NCBI GenBank assembly: GCA_019055375.1
Contig: JAHQIW010000004.1
Coordinates: 1-64,000, forward strand
From: Parelaphostrongylus tenuis
Taxonomy: Eukaryota; Nematoda; Chromadorea; Rhabditida; Metastrongylidae
Reading direction: 5' to 3'
Length of the DNA: 64,000 bases
Shown here: positions 25,785-35,400 of the stretch, one piece after another
Numbering within the stretch: the stretch's first letter is position 1
Layout of the letters: each line of letters starts with the position of its first letter
The notes under the pieces: model-generated
The model's input: the letters and a program-made list of their open reading frames with translations, nothing else
What the model was told of the DNA's origin: nothing
Database searches by the model: none
Translations under genes and position numbers: made by a program

Positions 25785-26071
25785 CTAGACTTAAATAGAC
25801 AAGCTCCCTCATTCTTGTAGCTCAGAAAGTAGTGTCTTGGGATTCGACGAGCTTTTCGAAAACATCTTCTGCATCCTTCTGATTGTGGAAGCGTTTTCCC
25901 TGCAGGAGGTCGCCAAGAATTATAAAGAGATGATAGTCGGTGGGCACGAGGTCCGGCGAATATGAAGGTTGAATCAAAACTTGGTATCCCGATTCGTATA
26001 ATTTTTGAAGTGTTTGTTGTGTGACGAGGGGCTCTCGGTTGGCTGTAGTTGAACCGTCATTACTTTTCTCC
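25785..26071 (-). pseudogene. Mariner transposase C-terminal fragment
   Basis: The minus-strand reading gives TQQTLQKLYESGYQVL, PSYSPDLVPTDYHLF and a KRFHNQKDAEDVFEKLVES block. These match the region of mariner transposases around the YSPDLAPSDYHLF signature, which carries the last aspartate of the DD34D triad. After a stop at about 25823 the frame continues with ATRMRELV, expected near the C-terminus. The upstream half is missing; MITE-P 26083 begins 12 bases beyond. It is a fragment without terminal repeats and cannot act. Confidence 0.8.
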
Positions 26072-26082
26072 AATCTATTTTA

Positions 26083-26604
26083 CCTTTCCTTCGAGTGCTT
26101 TATCAAGATCACGCTCAAATTTTGATAGATCCTTTCATTATTATTTGAGCCAGCATGTCATGTGGTCTGGTAAAGGCTCTTGTACAGCCCGAGACACGTG
26201 TTTCGTCCTTACAGACTCATCAGCCGGGCAGAACCCGTCGTCTGTCGATCTTTTCATAGTCAGTTCTCTTGGGAGCGTCACACTCCTCATATATAGTTAT
26301 CGACGACCTACGCTTTACACTCTATGTCAGGCGAAACATTCACCTAATGCGAAAACCTAATTCGAGTGCGAAAACACTCTGTGTTAGGTGAATGTTTCGC
26401 CTGACATAGAGTGTAAAGCGTAGGTCGTCGATAACTATATATGAGGAGTGTGACGCTCCCAAGAGAACTGACTATGAAAAGATCGACAGACGACGGGTTC
26501 TGCCCGGCTGATGAGTCTGTAAGGACGAAACACGTGTCTCGGGCTGTACAAGAGCCTTTACCAGACCACATGACATGTTGGCTCAAATAATAATGAAAGG
26601 ATCT
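26083..26604. mobile_element. MITE-P, near-perfect 522 bp palindromic element
   Basis: Two 221 bp arms, 26127-26347 and 26384-26604, are reverse complements with one difference that I can find (AGCATG against AACATG near 26150), around a 36 bp loop. The outer left end starts CCTTTCCTTCGAGTG and extends about 44 bp past the pairing right end. The element is flanked by an exact 11 bp target duplication, AATCTATTTTA, at 26072-26082 and 26605-26615. An 11 bp duplication fits Mutator-type transposition better than mariner, but the transposase is not in the window. The long open frames on each strand are mirror images of each other and not genes. Confidence 0.9.
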
Positions 26605-26615
26605 AATCTATTTTA

Positions 26616-27584
26616 TTTGTCAATGTGCTTCAAACAGCGAACGACAGCAGAATTTTTGAAGTTGAGTTTCTCTTACATCCCGCGCACTGTGAAGAGGATG
26701 AACATCGATAATTCTTTCGAATTGGTAGCAGTCATCTTCTTATGGAAGGCCGATACATTACTCATTTTCTAAGAACTGTACGTTCGTTGGCAGTTCATGA
26801 GCAAAATGTGTTGATGATGTTACGGCATGTCTCTGTTGCTTTACGATACAATTCAGATACCGTTATTAGTTTCGCACCAACTAAAATACATCCTGACTTT
26901 ACAATGAATAAAAACAAGTAGTAAGTAAAGCATCATTAGTAGCGAATTTTGAGAAAATTGTAAATTGAAACAATATGTTAGAATATACTGGAAAATTTAT
27001 TCCAGTATCAAACTGCAAATTCCAACTAACATAAATCGCCATTACTTTTGCACCAACCTGGTACTATTCACAGCCCCGCACAGGAGTCTCAAGTACCAGC
27101 AGATAAACCTTTTGAGTTTTTTTTTGGGTAAATCACATGAAAATGGAAATGGAAGCAAGTTTGCTAAGTTTGCAGTGTTGAGCGATTGACTAATTTGGGG
27201 GTGAAAAACATATTATTTACTTCGCTTCTATAGCGCTCTCTAAAGACCTTTTAGCAACCAATTAACTTTGAAGTTGCGGAGATTAAGGCTGTCGAAGGGT
27301 TATCAGAAGTTGCCTAAAAGCTACGTACAGACACTAGCCGAGAAAACAAAGAAAATCGAATACATAACGTGATTTTATTTCAGCCGCTAAAATGTTATAA
27401 AACGTTTCAGGAGATAAAACACATGCTGAAATAGCCAAAATTTAAGTTTTTTGTTGAAGACTAGAAGTCTGGAAAAAATTTTCCGTTTGAACAATCGTAC
27501 ACCAGCACAGGTATACACCGTCTTCAAACGGGTTATTTATACGGTAAGGGTATAAGCACAGAAGAGTTCTTCTATAGTGCACTT
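26616..27584. other. No recognisable gene
   Basis: AT-rich, short chance frames only. Confidence 0.4.
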
Positions 27585-27890
27585 TTTGGACACTTTACTG
27601 ATCCGCCTTCACAGCGTTTCTTTCGCTGTGCAAATCCCAGTGCTTCTAGCATTCAAGTCGTATTCGCCTTCTTCTTGAACAGAGTAGAATACTGGTCTAA
27701 GGAGTCTTCTTGCAATATCGAGGACAGCCACGCTATGGTGTTCCATAGGGCGCTGTTGTTGGCTGCCTGAGAGAATTGGGGGTTGGGCTCGGCTCCAAAT
27801 ACGCCTTCACGAGTATGGCAACTACTCGGCCTCTTTTCTATAGTGCAGCGAATCGAATCAACGCCACTTATATCACCGTGCTTCCTCACA
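27585..27890 (-). repeat. SINE-B, minus-strand copy
   Basis: On the minus strand an A-box-like GAGGCCGAGTAGTTGCC is followed by a GC-rich stretch, CAACAACAGCGCCCTATGG, GAACACCATAGCGTGG, CTAGAAGCACTGGGATTTGC and AACGCTGTGAAGGCGGATCA. The same order recurs at 31525-31805, 43000-43265 and 45420-45665. The head resembles the 5' part of a Ser/Leu-type tRNA. A B box is not clear, so the tRNA origin is inferred. Confidence 0.6.
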
Positions 27891-28979
27891 CTCACTGCTT
27901 CACTAGCCAACGCGCCATCCTACCACCCTTCATAACAATATCTTGCTAAATATTGCAATTTTGCATCAACGATCATCCATTTGCAAAAGTATATAGCGAT
28001 ATCTCCTAGAACCACTCTCACATGCACTTCCATCCCAGATCTCCGCGGAAAATATTTCTGCCGTACGAGCAAATTGTCTTTTGAATAAGGCTTTGTAGTG
28101 CCCTATTATTTACCAAAACCGAGAAAAAGGTCAAATATTCACAGAACTATGCTGATAAGTTTTCTATCTGCTTAAACATGGTAAATGCCAGGGAGCGACT
28201 GAAAACTAATCGCTGGAAGCTACACATGTGATGTCGTGTCTTGTAAAGATAAAATTATTTTTTACCTCGAAAATTACAACAGGTGCTCATTTCCCAAAAC
28301 ATGGAGAATCTTCCTCACAGTTCCTAGATGAAACGACTTGTTACACTATTTCCAAGGATATGACAACCTAGAGTAGTTCGTCATTCTCAGTCGAGACATA
28401 GGTTTACTTCTAACTGGTTTGCTAGGAAGAAAAAACAAGCTCTTTCCTTATTTCAATGTCTTGCAAAGAAGGTTTTGGTGTAGGACCATTTCAAATGCCA
28501 GACAGTCAAACAGGAAGATAAAGAGACTTTATAAACAGTAGAATATTTCTTATAAAGATTCTTAGACAGTAAAATATGAAGAAGACTGAGCAAACCCTAA
28601 GTTAGTGTAAAAAAATAAAAGATTCATAAACAGAAAATATGAAGACGACTAAGCAAACAATAAATTAGTTCTGCAGGTAGATATTCAAATTCCTTGAAGA
28701 GTTAGGCAGTTAAACACGGTTGAGCAGGTCAACGTTAGATGTTTCATTCTATATTGGATATTGGAGTAGTCACATAAATGAATAGGCTGCTTTCAGATGA
28801 AGTTCTTGAATTGCAACAGTAAATCTAGTTCAAACCAATGCTTGTTTCCTCCCTCAGTTAAAAAGCGGTCGCGGTTTTGATCAATACTCGTTCACCCATC
28901 ATTCACGCGTCGGTTGCAAGCGGTTATGACCTATCGCCCTATGAATGACTGGTAAGTACCTTACTTTACTTGTTACTTT
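27891..28979. other. No recognisable gene
   Basis: No supportable gene. Two similar A-rich stretches at about 28555-28675 (ATATGAAGAAGACT and ATATGAAGACGACT contexts) suggest a small local duplication. Confidence 0.4.
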
Positions 28980-29095
28980 ATTATGTTCGATCCATCTTTG
29001 CAGAGTTTTTCCCTGTGTGGAGCTCAGTATTTCTAGCATTCACTCAGCTTTTCATCTTCTTGGTAAATGAAGTAACATACTGGGTACTGTGCTCT
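28980..29095 (-). repeat. SINE-B 3' fragment
   Basis: GAGCTCAGTATTTCTAGCAT followed by CATCTTCTTGGTAAATGAAG parallels the 3' half of SINE-B at 27610-27690. Head absent. Confidence 0.45.
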
Positions 29096-29344
29096 GGCAG
29101 TAAACATAATGTCATGTAACATACTCAAGCATTTTTTGCTGAACAAATCTTTAACTTTGGAATTTCTGTAATCATTCGGTGTCTTGAATCTCGACAATTT
29201 GAACGCTGTATTTGTTTTTTGAAGAGATTTTTATTAAACTGTAGTAACGAAAATAAAGTTGAATTTCACAGGCGGTGCTCATCTTTGCAGCGGAATGTGA
29301 ATAGGATTTCGCACTAATGGTATAAGTCATCACGCTTCGGGAGC

Positions 29345-29591
<247 letters not shown>

Positions 29592-29713
29592 TAGCTCACG
29601 AGAAATGAGCACCGAGTGCGTCATCTTATGTTCTGCTGGCTACAACAATGCACAAAAAAGATCTTCGTAAAAACTAATCATAACACTGAGGTTGCTGAGA
29701 CTTTTAATATCTA

Positions 29714-30299
29714 TTAGGTTGGGGGGAAAGTTCTGAAAAAATGCTTGTAACTTTCTGGGTGTCGCCATTGTTTGTGTTTTCTGGCTCATTTGAAAGCCCG
29801 TCTTCTCCCGCGTCGACAGGTAAGTAATTTATCTACTTGTTTCAAGATGAAGTTACAATCGAACAAATTAGGTTGTTGATGATGAGCAAATGGCTGTTTG
29901 GTTCAATTGCAACGTTGGCAAGTGAACTCATCAATCTGGCTCAGGGCGAAGACACAGTTGGTAAAAGTACGGTGTACAGATGGTTCAAAAAGTTTGACGA
30001 AGATGAGGAAAGTTTGGAAGATTAGCCGCGTTCAGGCCGTCCAAAAAAGTTGATCGCCAAGGTGTGCTTAAAACGATTGAAGAAAATTCCTTTTTGAAAA
30101 CACGGTCATTCATTTCTTCAACAGCAAGAAATCGGAATTTTACGCTCGCGGAATTGATCTTTTGCCGGGGAAGTGGCATTGAGTGCTTGAAGTTGAAGAA
30201 GAGTACTTTGACTTCTTGTTTCCTCTTTGTTCGGGTGTAGTAGGTGCATAACTAAGTGTTCCATATGCATTTTCTCAGAACTTTTTCTCTAACCTATTA
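29714..30299 (+). mobile_element. Internally deleted mariner element
   Basis: Left end TTAGGTTGGGGGGAAAGTTC after TA; right end AGAACTTTTTCTCTAACCTA before TTAATA, an imperfect inverted repeat. Inside, a frame at 29837-30025 reads EQIRLLMMSKW, STVYRWFKKFDEDEESLED, followed after a stop and a frame change by PRSGRPKK: the N-terminal DNA-binding domain of a mariner transposase. The catalytic centre is missing. The frame near 30155 then reads LPGKW and VLEVEEEYFDF, fitting the transposase C-terminus. So about two thirds of the coding region is deleted, leaving both ends. Related copies are at 37731-38140 and 44490-44640. Confidence 0.8.
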
Positions 30300-30544
30300 A
30301 TATTATCAAAAGTCTAAAATAAAAGCTGTGTTCAGAGAAAACTTTCCGATTGTACAGCATAATTCTATTCGCACTGCTAGGAAGCAAATAGTTATTTTTA
30401 AAGGCCAAATGCTCCTTGGAGATTCCCGAGATTCAAGATATCGAATGAGCACTAAAAACTTTAGAAAACAAACAAATAACGCCCTTTTCCTACAGGGATG
30501 AAAACGTCTGTGCATAGAGAAAAGTATAGAATACTGCTTGAGCA

Positions 30545-30690
30545 CGTCTTCTTCACAGTTCCTCGCAATCTCGAGGATATTTGGCTATGACTTCCACAGC
30601 ACGATCACTGTGAGGTGCATGAGATTGGAGATGACGGTCACCTTCGAGTTGCGTCGAGCATTACAACCCCTCGGCCACGACCCACTAAAG
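30545..30690 (-). repeat. SINE-B-like head
   Basis: On the minus strand a GTGGCCGAGGGGTTGTAATG stretch, the A-box region of a Ser/Leu-type tRNA, leads into GCTCGACGCAAC and CTCCAATCTCATGCACCTCA. The remaining body is short and unlike the other SINE-B copies, so this may be a separate subfamily. The inverted partner is 44110-44230. Confidence 0.5.
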
Positions 30691-30742
30691 TAATCTGCAC
30701 AGTATTTCATATATGGGATTTCCCCTAGTACTGAATGATTTA

Positions 30743-31040
30743 GAGCCCACGTGGCCCAGTGGTTAAAGGCGATCTACGTCCCACACATTGTCGATGGTTC
30801 GATCTAGCTCTCGTGTCTCACTAATTCTTCCATCCCTTCGGGTAGGTAAACTGGTACAGGACAAGTCCTAAACTTGTCTAGAAGGGTAAACAGCGCTGAC
30901 TCGATACAGCGGCACACCACCGTAAGTCATTATAAAGGCCAGATAGGCGTCCAATTTCCGACAAGCGAACTTCAAGAAAATTGGGGACGATTGCATGACG
31001 CACCCGTCAGGGATTGCTGAGCTCCGAGATTCATGAATAT
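30743..31040 (+). repeat. SINE-A, complete
   Basis: Head with A box GTGGCCCAGTGGTTAAAGG and B box GGTTCGATCTAG, then GGTACAGGACAAGTCCTAAA, TAAACAGCGCTGACTCGATA, CATTATAAAGGCCAGATAGG and GCATGACGCACCCGTCAGGG. Its inverted partner is 43790-44050. Confidence 0.8.
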
Positions 31041-31214
31041 ATTACATACAGAGTGCAATACCGCCCAGTTAGGCCAGAACCCTAGAAGGTCAAGTGGGAG
31101 GCGATTCGATCCTTACGCTTACGTCGTTGTAAAGATCAAATCGTCAGTGTGAAGTGTTACCTTGAGCCACACATCAGTTAATCATACTGTCATTCATGTT
31201 TGCGTGTGGATATT

Positions 31215-31320
31215 TCATGCGCGCCCTACGCCGTGCCCATGTATCTACACAGCGTCCGGACTATAAAGCAGTCTAACCCAAGCCGTGCTTCAAGTTAATT
31301 CGTTCAATTCAACATTTATA
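31215..31320 (+). repeat. Dispersed GC-richer repeat, copy 2
   Basis: CGCCGTGCCCATGTATCTAC, CAGCGTCCGGACTATAAAGC and GTGCTTCAAGTTAATTCGTT match 11490-11590 and, inverted, 43485-43575. Confidence 0.6.
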
Positions 31321-31524
31321 TTTAAGATTTATACAGTAATTAAAGGAATCAAGTTATGAGGTTAATCTGTACCATCACCTAAAAAGGGGTTGTGTTACAA
31401 TTCCGGTATAATACCATTGAAATTTGGATTTTTATTATCAATGACTTGTCTTCTTCCAGTCATTGAAGGTCAAACGCTGATGTTCTGATTATGTATTCTG
31501 CTGAATTAACTAGCACCACGGACT

Positions 31525-31805
31525 TTTTCTCGACACCTTACTGATCCGCCTCCACAGTGTTTTTTTCATTGCGCGAATCTCAGTATTTTTAATATCTCGA
31601 TTTTTCGTTCTTTTGAACTGTTAGACGGGTGGCTGGGCGAGTTTCCTTGCAAGCTCTAGATTATCCTGACTGTAGCGTTCCATAAGGAGTTCGTTGTTGA
31701 CTGCAGGAGAGTGCTGGAATGGGAGGGGGAGGCTTGACTCGCGCGCGCCGCGACGAGTATAGCAGCCTCCCGGCCGCGACATCCTGATAGCACGAACTAG
31801 GTGCA
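31525..31805 (-). repeat. SINE-B
   Basis: Minus strand: head GTCGCGGCCGGGAGGCTGCT, a CGCGCGC-rich part, CTCTCCTGCAGTCAACAACG, ATGGAACGCTACAGTCAGGA, GCTTGCAAGGAAACTCGCCC, then CTGAGATTCGCGCAATG and CACTGTGGAGGCGGATCAGT. A 61-codon open frame runs through it (NNELLMERYSQDNLELARKL), also partly open in the inverted partner at 43000, but frames elsewhere in the family are broken. Confidence 0.65.
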
Positions 31806-31831
31806 ATAAATTTACTCAATTATCGTTTAAG

Positions 31832-32055
31832 CAAGGACGCATGATGCGCAGTGGTCAAAGAGGCCCGGCGTCGCACATAAGTTCGATGATTCGATCTCGC
31901 GCTCAGGGTCTATAAGCCATCTTTTTCTCCGGAGTGGATAAATCAGTATCGGACCGGTCACAGGCTTGTCTGGGAGGATAAGCAGAACCGACATGATGCA
32001 GCGAAAGGCCACAGTGAGTCATTGTAAAAGCCACTCTGTATTCAAATTACCTTAA
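31832..32055 (+). repeat. SINE-A, 5' part, interrupted by the 32056 insertion
   Basis: Head ATGATGCGCAGTGGTCAAAG and B box GATTCGATCTCGCGCTC, then TGTCTGGGAGGATAAGCAG and GTCATTGTAAAAGCC, stopping at TTCAAATTACCTTAA. The missing 3' part resumes at 35323. Confidence 0.85.
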
Positions 32056-32824
32056 CACGTTGGGAACCATATGGGTCATATTGGCTCATGGTTCGCGTCG
32101 TCGCGCACCAGAGTTTTATATGGCGCAAGCATAAGAACTAGAAATTTGGGGGATATTATTTGGCAAATTGAGTTTTCAAGAGAACATTATCACTATCAAA
32201 TAGTCAAATATCATTAAGTAGATTTCTGTTGAGGTATCTATGCATTTGAGGGTCGCAAGAACGTCATTTGTCAAGAAATAAACTATTTTTGAACAAGAGA
32301 AAGCACATCTTTCCAAAAGCGATCAAATTACTAACCGTAATTTCACATTTTTTTATTTTGTTTAGTCTTGCTTTTTTTAGTCGTTGGATGGCTTGAAGAA
32401 TGCCGATTCTCATGGCATGCTAAGTTTGTGGTTCGACCTTCATACCACGTTTTCCTTACCAATAAAATGGAAGGTTTTCCAGACGTAGTCCATTTTTTGG
32501 ACTTCACAGCGGAATTTTTGATGTTGTATAGTGATATTTTGAATTGAATCAGATAAAATATTACTGGAGGGTCACATAAAAGCACAGCTCTATTAAAACG
32601 ACCATCCAGCTTTTTTGAAAAGGTCTGCTTGTCCCTATGAACTGAATAGAATGCAGTCGCGTTGTGTGAATGTGTTCGCATTTTCCCTCCTTTTCCACTC
32701 CGCAAGCCATTAGACTATTAGTAATCATTCAACACCTCAAAAAGTAGAAAATTTAGTAGTAAACCTTATTTATGAGAAGACTTTCATTGTAAGCTTTACT
32801 AACAAAGAAAAAGGTGATTTTGTG

Positions 32825-33115
32825 TTCAAAGCGCACGTGGCGCTGTGGTTAAGGGTGCTTCGTATTGTGCACAAAGTCACTGGTTCGACTCGCGCTCATT
32901 GCTCATCAAGCCTTCCATCCCTCTGGAGTCAGTGAATTTGTATTAAATTTGTCTACGAGCGTAAGCAGCGCTGGCTCTAAAATAAAAAGCAGCAAGTCAC
33001 TGCCAGGATTGCATGTGCCAGATATGCATTCAATGAATTCAAAGGTTGTTGAAAATTGAAGACAAATGCACGACGCATCCCTCAATGATTGATCAACGCC
33101 GACAGCATTTTCTGT
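32825..33115 (+). repeat. SINE-A, complete
   Basis: A box GTGGCGCTGTGGTTAAGGG, B box GGTTCGACTCGCGCTC, CATCAAGCCTTCCATCCCTC, CCAGATATGCATTCAATG, GCACGACGCATCCCTCAATG and GATCAACGCCGACAGC. The match between the two large inverted arms ends within its head, near 32873. Confidence 0.85.
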
Positions 33116-33384
33116 CTCCTATAAACATAATTCTAGTAGAAACAAAGTCCATTTGTCTTAAAAATCCCTACTTTCCAATGCGACGGCCACATCCTTGGGA
33201 GGTCAACCCAGTTGCAACTTCTAATGCGTATTACCATTGACGATATTGTGAAACCGTAATCCAAAAATATTGTCATCAATGTACAATTTCTACGAAAGGA
33301 TAATGGACAAAACTCTCAGCGCTGATCAATACCTGAAGAATGAGCCATGCATCTGTCTTCAATTTTTAAGTTTGCTCAAGGTGA

Positions 33385-33592
33385 CTGGCATAGCTGTCCT
33401 CTACAATGACTCGCGGTGGCCTCCCGCTGTACCGAGGCTGAGCTGCATATCCTTCCCGACAAGCCTGAGACCGGTCTGGTATCAATTTACCGACCTCGGA
33501 GGGATGGGTGGCTTCATGGCCATGAGTGCGAGATCGAACATCGACCTTGTGTGCAACGCAGGCCGCCCCTAACCGCTGCGTAACATGCGCTC
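33385..33592 (-). repeat. SINE-A, minus-strand, 3'-truncated
   Basis: Reverse strand: head at the right end (GCGCATGTTACGCAGCGGTT on the minus strand), CGATGTTCGATCTCGCACTC, then the AAGCCACCCATCCCTCCG-type block down to CGCGAGTCATTGTAGAGGAC at about 33395. The 3' third is missing. Confidence 0.8.
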
Positions 33593-33744
33593 ACAACTTC
33601 GATGAGAAGGCGAAATAGGGAAGGCTTTGACGTATAGTCAAAGTGAGCCTTAACTGAGTCCTCGTTCAATAATTACAAGATCATCCTATAAGAAAGCGAC
33701 CGCCTTTTCCCATTCAGCATTCTATGTCTTAATTTGAGTCCCTG

Positions 33745-33890
33745 GTTTAGTTATGGAAAGCTGTAACCGGCTACAGATGGCCTTTTATTGAAGTTATTCG
33801 GAGAGGTTAAAACCGAACAAAGTATAATAATATGTCTTGAGACCAATCAACTGAAAAGGAATGCATAGAACACGTGAATCAGCACTTTCC
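33745..33890 (+). repeat. Dispersed repeat, inverted pair with 38665-38795
   Basis: GGCTACAGATGGCC, TTATTGAAGTTAT and AACTGAAAAGGAATGCATAG parallel the reverse complement of 38665-38795 (GGCCACAGATGGCT, AACTGGAAAGGAATGCATAG). Both lie between the large inverted arms. Identity of the repeat is unknown. Confidence 0.6.
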
Positions 33891-34215
33891 CCAATGACAA
33901 ATGTCATCTTGTTAAATGATGTTCATTGCGACTACAAGGTGCTAATAATACTTAAAGCTCTTAAAGGCTAGAGCAAAGTAATTTCTGCTCTACATAAAGG
34001 CCTCAACTTCTAAAATACACTGATAATACTGCAGTGTGCAACACTATTTTTGGCAAACTATCCATAGCCTGTAACTTATCACCACAATGATTAATTTAAG
34101 ATATAAGTCATGACATCATAGCAAAATTGGAAGATTTATTTCGTAATATTTCATTCAAAAATACAAACATCTAACATACTTTATCATATGACGGTAATAT
34201 ATTATTTATGCACCT

Positions 34216-34610
34216 AAATTGAGTGGTGGGAAAAAACACGGCCTCAGACGGGAGGCGAACCCGCGTTTCATCCCTACCGGGGACATGTGCTATCACTACA
34301 CCACCGAGGTCCATTAGCGCCACCACTCATTTCTCAATATCTCTATGATAACTGTCAGTCACCATCCTTTAACAAGTTTGGTCGGGCATGCAAGTTCGCT
34401 TTATAAACCCATTTCAGCTGACAGCCATTGGGATAACTAATACTCTAGACATCTAGCGTTTTTATAGCCTTTTTCGTAGTGTATGTAGTGCATGTGTTTG
34501 TATTGGCTCCAATGTTCCTCGGTGGCGTAGTGGTAGCACGAGTCATAGCTATGGATGAAACGTGGGTTAGACCCCGTCTGAGGTCGTACTTTTACTCACC
34601 ACGCACTCCT
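34216..34610. repeat. Inverted pair of tRNA-like sequences
   Basis: Two arms of about 110 bp face each other around 180 bp. The minus-strand copy spans 34241-34312 and the plus-strand copy 34516-34583. Both carry an A-box-like CGGTGGTGTAGTGATAGCAC or CGGTGGCGTAGTGGTAGCAC, and a T-arm-like GGGTTCGCCTCCCG or GGGTTAGACCCCG, and end CTGAGG, which can pair with CCTCGG at the start. The pairing ends look like acceptor stems. The anticodon region cannot form a normal 7-base loop in either copy, so they are not standard tRNA genes. Similarity extends outside them (GTGGTG..TTTT contexts), so the unit seems to have moved as an inverted repeat. Confidence 0.65.
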
Positions 34611-35322
34611 CCTAGGTAGGTATGAAGCATCATACACTGCGAAGAACACTAAAAAACACTAGGAATTTCTAGTATTTTATTTATTATCAATTATTGATGC
34701 CTATTCGTAACAATGAATAGAGATGTTGCTCTTCATATAGGAAATGAGTGAAAAACGTGAATGAAATACGGATGAATGTAAATCAGAAAACATGAAATCG
34801 CTTCACAATAGTCCGAAATATGATGTTCGCATGAACATCTGACCTTCCCTTCCGGAAAAATGCTGTTTAGAAAAAAGCATTGGCAGGATTTGCAGGTTCA
34901 GAGATGAAACGAAATTCGTTCATAATAGCAGTGCATTTATGGAACGTTTTCACTCACACCACAATATTGCATAGTCTCTTTTACATCTCTGCGGAAGCTC
35001 CTACTTTCAAAGTTTACTGATTTCGGATGAATTTCTTCTAATTGTCGCTGAAACCGCATCGCTTGCAATGTACAGTGCCCCTTTAAGAAAATATTTTGTT
35101 GTTTTGTGATTGTTTTGACATGCTCCAGTCAAATATAGTCTTATTGAAGTCCCCTTTATCATACTTTCTCTGTTACTTATGGTTGAACGCTCTTTGATGA
35201 CGATAAGATTTCAAATTTCCTTGGGCAAACTACCCCAATGTCATTGTAACGAACCTCGCTCGCAACGCCGCCGCGTGGTCTCGCCGCGCCTTCGCACGCA
35301 AAATAACGTGATTCCCAACGTG

Positions 35323-35400
35323 TAAAGCGAAGTTGAAATTGAAGGCAAATGCATGGTCATCCCTCAGGCATTGATACGCTGAGAGCTTCGTCCTTTTTTA
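35323..35400 (+). repeat. SINE-A, 3' part of the interrupted copy
   Basis: AGCGAAGTTGAAATTGAAGG, GCATGGTCATCCCTCAGG and GATACGCTGAGAGCTTCG continue exactly where the copy at 31832-32055 stops. This is what defines the 32056-35322 insertion. Confidence 0.85.

Larger units (their letters stand above)
30167..32873 (+). repeat. Left arm of 2.7 kb inverted duplication
   Basis: The reverse complement of 41908-44620 follows this arm throughout: the mariner 3' end, the AAGTCTAAAATAAAAGCTGT block, SINE-B, SINE-A, the CGCCGTGCCCATGTATC block, a second SINE-B, a second SINE-A with the CACGTTGG-type terminus, and the head of a third SINE-A where the match stops. By eye most stretches agree at roughly nine bases in ten. 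The breakpoint at one end lies inside a mariner and at the other inside a SINE head. Confidence 0.9.
32056..35322. mobile_element. 3.27 kb terminal-inverted-repeat insertion inside a SINE, TTAA-type target
   Basis: The left end reads CACGTTGGGAACC and the right end, reverse-complemented, CACGTTGGGAATC. The left flank is CCTTAA and the right flank TAAAGCG, so the target was TTAA (one T lost) or TAA. TTAA targets and a CACGTTG-like tip suggest a piggyBac-like element; a TAA target would suggest PIF/Harbinger. Between the ends I see no transposase: there are two SINE-A copies, a tRNA-like inverted pair and unassigned DNA, so this is a non-autonomous or gutted carrier. The same left terminus exists in the inverted arm at 42725, with TTAA beyond it. 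Confidence 0.7.

Noticed and set aside
26049..26586. Opposed open frames of 80-103 codons sharing about 70 identical residues
   Set aside because: They are mirror readings of the two arms of the MITE-P palindrome.
31621..31806. 61-codon frame in SINE-B as a small protein
   Set aside because: Only partly preserved in the inverted partner and broken in other family members; more likely a by-product of repeat sequence.
34241..34583. Two functional tRNA genes
   Set aside because: Neither forms a standard anticodon arm and both are embedded in a longer inverted repeat.
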